From Bacteroidales bacterium UBA1392 (GTDB lineage: Bacteria > Bacteroidota > Bacteroidia > Bacteroidales > UBA932), in contig DBQO01000006.1 of assembly GCA_002305275.1 (NCBI GenBank), positions 1-7,531 on the forward strand: DNA of 7,531 nucleotides, given 5' to 3'. A program made the position numbers and the translations under genes. Below the pieces are notes generated by a model. It was not told where the DNA came from and searched no databases. It saw only the letters and a list, made by a program, of their open reading frames with translations. Below, one piece after another: positions 1 through 4,807 of this stretch; position 1 is the stretch's first letter; every line of letters starts with the position of its first letter.

Positions 1-410
1 TCAATGATGACTTGCATTGCACCACGCATAACATTCAGAGGTAAGCAGTAATGTTGTAAATATGCCATTTGGTCATCAGGGGTGCCTTCAAAGCGCATTG
101 GACCACAAGGTGAAGCGGTACCCTTGAAGGGAGGTGTAGCCTGTATGGGTTCTGCACCAATCTCATCAACCATAGGGCCGATACCCATCTTCTGCAACTC
201 GCCTATTATGTATAAGGCTGCCTTGATGTTGCCATCTCCATAGTTGCTCCGTCCGTGATAGGCTTCACTTGAGAGTTCTTTTAGTGATTCGTTGTAATAG
301 GTGCGGTATTTTTCGATACCATCGATGCTCTTAAACTTGGTTCCGCTGTCACAACCGACATTGCCAAGAATTGTAATTGCTCCTGCAAGCATAATCAATA
401 CACGTTTCAT
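1..410 (-). CDS. M28-family zinc peptidase, secreted lipoprotein-like, N-terminal part only
   Basis: Only the first 136 codons are present; the frame is open through the left edge, so the catalytic domain is outside the window. Residues 1-20 form a signal peptide: basic KR at 2-3, a hydrophobic run, then Cys20 preceded by NVG. This could be a lipoprotein site, although Asn at -3 is atypical. Residues 46-79 (LSSEAYHGR, then KAALYIIGELQKMGI) match the start of M28 aminopeptidases, where a region like 'LaSDe..GR...g..kAa.yi...f...Gl.P' precedes the PA-like and zinc domains. M28 enzymes are usually exocytoplasmic metallo-aminopeptidases. The ATG at 410 is the only start that includes the signal peptide; no clear Shine-Dalgarno precedes it, only A-rich sequence. 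The 40 bases between this gene and the nucleotidyltransferase hold no hairpin terminator and no convincing promoter, so it may be co-transcribed with the genes upstream. The family call is moderately sure and the substrate is unknown. Confidence 0.72.
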   Translation of the reverse strand, partial: MKRVLIMLAGAITILGNVGCDSGTKFKSIDGIEKYRTYYNESLKELSSEAYHGRSNYGDGNIKAALYIIGELQKMGIGPMVDEIGAEPIQATPPFKGTASPCGPMRFEGTPDDQMAYLQHYCLPLNVMRGAMQVII

Positions 411-450
411 AGATAGCTGTTTATTGCGTTATAGTATTAAAAAGATAAAG

Positions 451-1200
451 TTAATATTTTAGCGAGTTCAGATCCGATATCTTACCAACATCCCGGATTG
501 AAAGTCCCGGCACTTCAATGCCTTTAATAAGATACTTGTCACAGTTGGCTATATAAAAATCAACGATGGGAAAGCGTTCAGGCCATTTTTCCATAACTGG
601 AAAAACTCTCTTCGATATGTTGTGAATTCCCGCAAAAGCAAGTTTGCGGAATTTATCCGGATTGAGTCCGGGGAATGGAGAGCGAACTTCTCCGGTAGCG
701 ATATTGGTCCAGCCGACCACATTGTTGCTCTCATCAAAGAGAAAAAAACGCTGAGTCTTCCGCTCACTCACCAAAATAGTAGCTAAAAGAGGTCTCTCAC
801 AATTTTTGTACTCCCTTTCTGCTTCCAGATATTTTTCCTCGAAGAGAGGCAAGTCCAAATCTGAGATAATATCGACATTGTGAACCAGGAAATGATCGGA
901 CTTTAGCAGGGGGGCAGCATGCCTAATTCCACCTCCTGTTTCACGCAGCAGATCCCTTTCATCCGAAATAGCTACCGAAATCCCGAATGATTCCTTCTGC
1001 TCTATAAAATCTATGATCTGTTCTGCAAAATGGTGGGCATTGATCACAATATTGGAGTATCCGGCTCCCTTAAGACGCGTAATCACTCTCTCCAGCAAAG
1101 GGACACCATCAACCGGCACCAGTGCTTTCGGCATCGTGTCAGTCAGTGGCTTGAGTCGTGTGCCCAGACCTGCGGCGAATATGAGAGCGTAAGGCTTCAT
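451..1200 (-). CDS. MurU-like sugar-1-phosphate nucleotidyltransferase
   Basis: A 249-residue single-domain nucleotidyltransferase, expected to be cytoplasmic. The N-terminus carries the NTP-binding signature AAGLGTRLKPLT (9-20) followed by MPKALVPV (23-30), with conserved Lys25. ETGGGI (87-92) matches the base-recognition loop of MurU and RmlA-type enzymes. NVD (108-110) supplies the first metal-binding aspartate and RDVGK (236-240) the second (Asp237). Length and motif order resemble MurU, which makes UDP-MurNAc from MurNAc-1-phosphate. Homologous families acting on other sugar phosphates (GlcNAc-1-P, mannose-1-P, glucose-1-P) cannot be excluded from sequence alone. The case for MurU rests on the AmgK-like kinase one base upstream. 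The frame stays open upstream to another ATG at 1317, but that extension lies over the conserved RapZ-C coding sequence of the preceding gene. The ATG at 1200 starts the canonical beta strand and has an AGGA eight bases upstream, so it is preferred. Confidence 0.85.
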   Translation of the reverse strand: MKPYALIFAAGLGTRLKPLTDTMPKALVPVDGVPLLERVITRLKGAGYSNIVINAHHFAEQIIDFIEQKESFGISVAISDERDLLRETGGGIRHAAPLLKSDHFLVHNVDIISDLDLPLFEEKYLEAEREYKNCERPLLATILVSERKTQRFFLFDESNNVVGWTNIATGEVRSPFPGLNPDKFRKLAFAGIHNISKRVFPVMEKWPERFPIVDFYIANCDKYLIKGIEVPGLSIRDVGKISDLNSLKY

Positions 1201-1201
1201 C

Positions 1202-2617
1202 TTAGAATTCCTGCTCCAGACCTTGTTCCCGATGGTAGAGGCGAATCTTGATATTGAATTTGTCGGCCAGATGTTGTGCCAAATGCTGGGCGCAATAGAC
1301 TGAGCGGTGCTGGCCACCGGTGCAGCCGAAGCAAAACATAAGATGGGTAAATTTTCTCTCTATATATCTCTGCACATGGGCATCGGCGAGAGAGTAGACC
1401 TTAGTAAGAAATTTTTGCACCCCACCTTCGGCCTCCATAAAATCAGCCACCTCCTTATCCAGTCCCGTAAAATGCTTGAAATGATCATACTTCCCGGGAT
1501 TCTCCAGAGCGCGACAATCGAATACATATCCACCTCCATTGCCGCTGACATCATTGGGAATGCCTTTCTTGTAGGCAAAACTGTAGATTTTAACCTCGAG
1601 ACGTCTGTCAACACCCATTTCGGTAAATTCTCTCATGCGGGTCAGTTCTCCCAGAATGTTTGCAAGATAGGGATACTCAGGAAATGGTTCGACCAAAAGT
1701 TTTCGCAGGTTATCTATAGCAAAGGGTACGCTCTGCAGGAAATGTGGTTTTTTCTCGAAATACCCTCTGAAACCGTAAGCTCCCAGTACCTGGAGAGTTC
1801 TGAAAAGCACGAAATGGCGTAGTGTGGAGCGAAATTCCCTTTTATCCACAGGGATATATTGCTGAAGAGCATCCAGATAGGCATCTATGAGTTCATTTTT
1901 CAGGTTTTCCGAATAACATGCCTTGGCTTGCCATATAAAGGATGCCACATCGTAAAAGATAGGTCCCTTTCTACCTCCTTGAAAATCTATAAAGTAAGGT
2001 TCATCGTCCACAATCATCACATTACGGGCTTGAAAATCCCGATAAAGAAAAGTGTCGGACATACTGTGCATCAGCACCTGAGACACTTTATCAAAATCAT
2101 TCTGCAACTCAATTTCGCTGAATTGAATGCCTGTTGCTTTGAGAAAACAATACTTAAAGTAGTTGAGGTCAAAGAAGATCATCCTTTCGTCAAACTCAGG
2201 CTGAGGGTAACATACTGAGAAATCGAGTCCTTTAGCTCCATCAAACTGGATCGCAGGCAGTTTGCGAATTGTCTTTAAGAGCAGCTCCTTCTCTTGGTGA
2301 GAGTATTTGCCACTCTCACGTCCCTGAGTTATTCGCCTGTAAAGCGTGTCATCTCCGAGGTCTTCTTGAAGGTAATAAATATTATCTTCACTCCGGTTAT
2401 AGACTTGAGGTACGTTTAGTCCCTGTTTTCTAAAGTGGTCGGCAATTTTGATGAAAGCTATATTTTCATCTACACAGGTGCCCTTGGCTCCAATCAGACT
2501 GCGTTTTTCTCCCTTTATACGGAAGTAACGCCGGTTGCTGCCGGATGAGGGAAGTTCTTCAATAGATAGTGGCTGTTCGCCGGTAAATTGTTCAAAAAGT
2601 ATCTTGAGTTGTTCCAT
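1202..2617 (-). CDS. AmgK-like amino-sugar kinase fused to a RapZ C-terminal domain
   Basis: A 471-residue two-domain cytoplasmic protein. Residues 1 to about 330 are an aminoglycoside phosphotransferase (APH)-fold kinase: SNRRYFRI (27-34) and LQEDLGDDTLY (83-93) match AmgK-type N-lobes, YRDFQARN (192-199) is the catalytic loop with Asp194 and Asn199, and DFQ (211-213) supplies the metal-binding Asp. GGRKGPIFYDVAS (214-226) continues the AmgK pattern. The usual His of the HxD motif is Tyr192. Residues about 341-465 are a RapZ C-terminal domain: SFAYKKGIPND, YVFDCRALENP, FTGLDKEV, and the hallmark GCTGGQHRSV (431-440). AmgK phosphorylates MurNAc/GlcNAc at C1; RapZ-C in E. coli binds glucosamine-6-phosphate. 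The N-terminal P-loop ATPase of standard RapZ is absent and replaced by the kinase. The gene starts nine bases after the nitroreductase and ends one base before the MurU-like gene, which suggests a two-step salvage of cell-wall sugars. The domain calls are strong; the sugar substrate and any sensing role are inferred. Confidence 0.9.
   Translation of the reverse strand: MEQLKILFEQFTGEQPLSIEELPSSGSNRRYFRIKGEKRSLIGAKGTCVDENIAFIKIADHFRKQGLNVPQVYNRSEDNIYYLQEDLGDDTLYRRITQGRESGKYSHQEKELLLKTIRKLPAIQFDGAKGLDFSVCYPQPEFDERMIFFDLNYFKYCFLKATGIQFSEIELQNDFDKVSQVLMHSMSDTFLYRDFQARNVMIVDDEPYFIDFQGGRKGPIFYDVASFIWQAKACYSENLKNELIDAYLDALQQYIPVDKREFRSTLRHFVLFRTLQVLGAYGFRGYFEKKPHFLQSVPFAIDNLRKLLVEPFPEYPYLANILGELTRMREFTEMGVDRRLEVKIYSFAYKKGIPNDVSGNGGGYVFDCRALENPGKYDHFKHFTGLDKEVADFMEAEGGVQKFLTKVYSLADAHVQRYIERKFTHLMFCFGCTGGQHRSVYCAQHLAQHLADKFNIKIRLYHREQGLEQEF
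1205..1597 (-). other. RapZ C-terminal domain (within the kinase fusion)
   Basis: This is the portion of the fusion gene encoding residues 341-471. It keeps the core of the glucosamine-6-phosphate-sensing domain (YGIP-like KGIPND, VFD.R...NP, TGLDK, GCTGG.HRSV). Gln436 stands where E. coli RapZ has Lys in GCTGGKHRS. The end is EQGLEQEF rather than the Lys/Arg-rich tail of E. coli RapZ that is tied to small-RNA binding, so ligand sensing looks more plausible here than RNA binding. The comparison is from memory of the E. coli sequence. Confidence 0.85.
1208..1217 (-). promoter_or_regulatory. Ribosome binding site fixing the nucleotidyltransferase start
   Basis: On the minus strand GGAGCAGGAA ends eight bases before the ATG at 1200. 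It lies within the last codons of the kinase/RapZ gene, so translation of the two is probably coupled across a single base (TAA-G-ATG). It supports the start at 1200 over the longer open frame. Confidence 0.55.
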
Positions 2618-2626
2618 TTCGGGGTC

Positions 2627-3214
2627 TCATTTTTTGTATCCTACAGTATGGACGAGTGTTATGATTTGACTATCGTTTAGCCGCAACCTTTGTGCCAGTT
2701 CTGCTTTGGGAACCATGGCACGAGTAACGCCACCAAGGCCTGCCTGGGCACAGAATAGATAGATATTTTGGGAGATGAAGCCGGTATTGGCGTAAATGGC
2801 CTCTATAGTACCCTGAGGAGTTTTCCCCTTGATTTTTGATGTGTCGGCAACCATTGCAATTTCTACAGCGGCACTCCCCACGAACTCCTGGGTTCCTGTG
2901 AGGCTGCGCAAGTCCTCGTCGTCGTGCAGCAATAGTCTGTTCCCTGCAGCATCATAAATGTATGTTCCGCTTTCGAGGAAGATGTAAAGGTCTATTTCCT
3001 GCCGGTTATGAGAAGAGGGGGCGGTACGCTTGTGTTCCCGGTTGTAGCCCCATGCAGCCCAGAGCAGGTCCGAAAGTGTCTGCATGTCAAGGGGAGTATT
3101 GCTCAGATCCCGGGATGACTGCCTAAGGTTAAGAGCCTCCATCAGCGGCATACCCCCTCTCCGGTTTGGTGCCGGAAGAGCTATGTCTGTCATTTCTTTA
3201 GATATTCTATTCAT
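2627..3214 (-). CDS. SagB-like nitroreductase-family flavoprotein, cytoplasmic form
   Basis: A 195-residue protein of the FMN-dependent nitroreductase fold, SagB/ThcOx-like branch. RQSSRD (31-36) is the N-terminal FMN-phosphate-binding arginine/serine motif, LSDLLWAAWGYNR (47-59) and RTAPSSHNRQEIDLYIF (63-79) are typical of this branch, and AGLGGVTR (158-165) is the C-terminal flavin-contact loop. Members are FMN oxidoreductases, often of unknown substrate; SagB-type members oxidise azoline rings during peptide maturation. No precursor peptide, cyclodehydratase or transporter is nearby, so that role is not supported. Homologues I recall from Bacteroidetes often carry a signal peptide; this one has none, and an in-frame TAA fifteen bases upstream of the ATG rules out an N-terminal extension. 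The start at 3214 has an AAGGAAA ribosome site; Met8 is a weaker alternative. It sits 15 bases after the propeller lipoprotein gene and nine bases before the kinase fusion. Confidence 0.85.
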   Translation of the reverse strand: MNRISKEMTDIALPAPNRRGGMPLMEALNLRQSSRDLSNTPLDMQTLSDLLWAAWGYNREHKRTAPSSHNRQEIDLYIFLESGTYIYDAAGNRLLLHDDEDLRSLTGTQEFVGSAAVEIAMVADTSKIKGKTPQGTIEAIYANTGFISQNIYLFCAQAGLGGVTRAMVPKAELAQRLRLNDSQIITLVHTVGYKK

Positions 3215-3216
3215 AA

Positions 3217-3223
3217 TTTCCTT
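3217..3223 (-). promoter_or_regulatory. Ribosome binding site of the nitroreductase gene
   Basis: AAGGAAA lies two bases before the ATG at 3214, with its GGA core about five bases from the start. It supports this Met over the internal Met8 at 3193. Confidence 0.5.
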
Positions 3224-3229
3224 TGTTTA

Positions 3230-4762
3230 TCAATGAATTGAAATTTTATAAATATTATCTCCACGGGAACCTATGACAATAGTGTTGTCCACTATTATCG
3301 GAGATCCCTCGAAATTTAATCCTACCTTCTCAGTAAGAAGCACCTCTCCTGTAGCCCCTTCGATGATATAGACATATCCCCAACAATCTGCTGCAAAGAT
3401 ATACATCTTACCTTCACTATCCAGCATCGGTACGGGAGAGGACCACGCGTAGCGCTTGAGGTCTATGCTGTAAATAATTTTGCCTCTATTTTTATCAATT
3501 GCCATAAAAATGCCCTTGAATGGAGGATTGTGTGTGACTATGCATGTAAAAATATAATCACTGCAATCTCCGATGCCAGGAAGCGGAGTGGAAAACATCC
3601 CGCCATCTGATAACTTTCCTCCGGAATCTATCTTTTGACAGGCAATTTTGTTTTCCCAAACCTTTTCACCGGTCAGAGCATTTAGTTTTATGAAATAGGA
3701 ATAGCCGCCGGAACCCTGTTTATCTACCTCACAGGAGGTATAAAGGTAGGGGATACCCATCTCTTCGCAAAGTACCGGAGTGGCATCACTGTCATCGTGG
3801 TTGTCATATCTCCATATCGGTTTGAGATTGTCCAGATTGAAGCAGATCACATTGCCGCCGTTATCCGTAAAATAACCGTAGTTTCGGTAGATTGCCGGTG
3901 AGGATTCTATGCCGGGGGCTTTTTTACCCTTGATTCTATATCGCATAGTGGAGTGGAGACTTAATGTTCCCTGTTGCACAAGGTATTTGTATATAGTTCC
4001 GTTTTCTCCCAATCTGAAAAGAAATTGTCCGACCCTGATTGGAGAGGAGTCATACGCTCCCCATCCGCGCCATGCCCCGGGGTCTTTAGGTACGAAATGG
4101 GTAATGGCGTGTTTATTCAGGTCTATCACCATCGCTCCGAATGGGGGGTTGATCTCTACTCCCTGTCCTACATAAAGATTACCGTTGAGTGTCGGATCAA
4201 GGGAAGGTGTGCCTTTAATTACGTTGAATACGTCTATCGTGTTTCTTGAGGGCTCTCCGGTATAGTAATCAATAAAATAGATTTCTCCTGCAAGAGAGCC
4301 GATGATAACTTCTCTGTTTGGGGCAGAATTGCCCGTAATGTCATTCTGAGACTCCATCAGCAGGGGCTGTCCTGTCCATCCCGTGCCGCCTCCCCAGATG
4401 CCGTAAGGTGTTTTTGTAGTATCAAATGCGGTCTTGAATGTCCAGTCGACACTAATCGAATCCGGTCTGCCCGTCACTTTTCCATGTTTAGGGAAATCTC
4501 TAAAGGGACCACCCCGGAAGGTTAAAATCCCGGGTACTGAGTCGTATAGGTCTCTTAAGTCTGTAATGACTCCGCTATTAATGGTATCTAAAATTTGTAT
4601 TTCGTATATCAATGCTTCGACTGAGGAGAAAGAGGTATCCGGAAGGGGTAAAATTGCCCCATGAACAGTATCATTTAATGAAGTATTACCTGCTGCTTTA
4701 CCCCTCTCTCCGCCGCAGGCAGAAAGCAGGGTGAGTACAAATAATAGGGTAAGGGTCTTCAT
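3230..4762 (-). CDS. PQQ-like eight-bladed beta-propeller lipoprotein
   Basis: A 510-residue exported lipoprotein. Residues 1-16 are a type II signal peptide (Lys2, hydrophobic core, lipobox LSAC with Cys16). The Gly-Gly-Glu-Arg after the Cys gives no clear sorting signal. A linker of about 60 residues leads to GILTFRGGPFRD (78-89), a motif of Bacteroidetes PQQ-like propeller proteins. From about 130 onward a blade motif recurs eight times, each a small-residue-Pro strand start: GQP (131), GTP (184), SSP (239), SSP (287), ATP (327), STP (391), SSP (441) and GSP (486). Most are followed by a strand ending in an aromatic/Asp turn and TGE-like loops (TGEP, TGEKVW, TGEVLL). Eight blades resemble BamB and quinoprotein dehydrogenases. 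I see no obvious PQQ-binding or catalytic residues, so a binding or scaffolding role at the envelope is more likely than an enzyme. It is first in the putative operon, behind a promoter candidate, and ends in tandem TGA-TAA stops. The specific function is unknown. Confidence 0.85.
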   Translation of the reverse strand: MKTLTLLFVLTLLSACGGERGKAAGNTSLNDTVHGAILPLPDTSFSSVEALIYEIQILDTINSGVITDLRDLYDSVPGILTFRGGPFRDFPKHGKVTGRPDSISVDWTFKTAFDTTKTPYGIWGGGTGWTGQPLLMESQNDITGNSAPNREVIIGSLAGEIYFIDYYTGEPSRNTIDVFNVIKGTPSLDPTLNGNLYVGQGVEINPPFGAMVIDLNKHAITHFVPKDPGAWRGWGAYDSSPIRVGQFLFRLGENGTIYKYLVQQGTLSLHSTMRYRIKGKKAPGIESSPAIYRNYGYFTDNGGNVICFNLDNLKPIWRYDNHDDSDATPVLCEEMGIPYLYTSCEVDKQGSGGYSYFIKLNALTGEKVWENKIACQKIDSGGKLSDGGMFSTPLPGIGDCSDYIFTCIVTHNPPFKGIFMAIDKNRGKIIYSIDLKRYAWSSPVPMLDSEGKMYIFAADCWGYVYIIEGATGEVLLTEKVGLNFEGSPIIVDNTIVIGSRGDNIYKISIH

Positions 4763-4775
4763 CTTTTTGAAAGTA

Positions 4776-4807
4776 CAAATATAATCAAAGAGTCTCGATT
4801 GTGGAAA
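4776..4807 (-). promoter_or_regulatory. Bacteroidetes-type promoter for the lipoprotein-led operon
   Basis: On the minus strand TATATTTG (4776-4783) matches the Bacteroidetes -7 consensus TAnnTTTG at every fixed position. TTTC (4804-4807) lies 20 bases upstream and matches the -33 element TTTG in three of four bases; the known spacing is about 19-21. It sits in the 45-base gap after the uvrA stop. Transcription would begin only a few bases before the ATG at 4762, giving a very short leader. No terminator hairpin is visible between uvrA and this site, so some read-through from uvrA is possible. Confidence 0.6.

Noticed and set aside
411..455. Promoter for the M28 peptidase (TATCTTTT or TAACTTTA as a -7 box)
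   Set aside because: Each lacks the final G of the consensus and neither has a TTTG-like element 19-21 bases upstream.
1201..1317. N-terminal extension of the nucleotidyltransferase to an ATG at 1317
   Set aside because: It would overlap the conserved RapZ-C coding sequence (GCTGG.HRS region) in another frame, its residues do not resemble the family, and the canonical start with a ribosome site is at 1200.
1307..1822. Plus-strand open frame of 171 codons antisense to the kinase fusion
   Set aside because: It lies entirely opposite well-conserved kinase and RapZ-C sequence, shows no recognisable domain, and no other plus-strand gene exists in the window.
1859..2218. Plus-strand open frame of 119 codons
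   Set aside because: It is antisense to the kinase catalytic loop; composition and lack of motifs point to a shadow frame.
2627..3214. SagB-type peptide-maturation (azoline) gene cluster
   Set aside because: No precursor peptide, YcaO cyclodehydratase, protease or transporter gene is present next to the nitroreductase.
3909..4249. Overlapping plus-strand frames within the propeller gene
   Set aside because: Two mutually overlapping frames opposite a clear eight-repeat protein; neither has a ribosome site or a recognisable domain.
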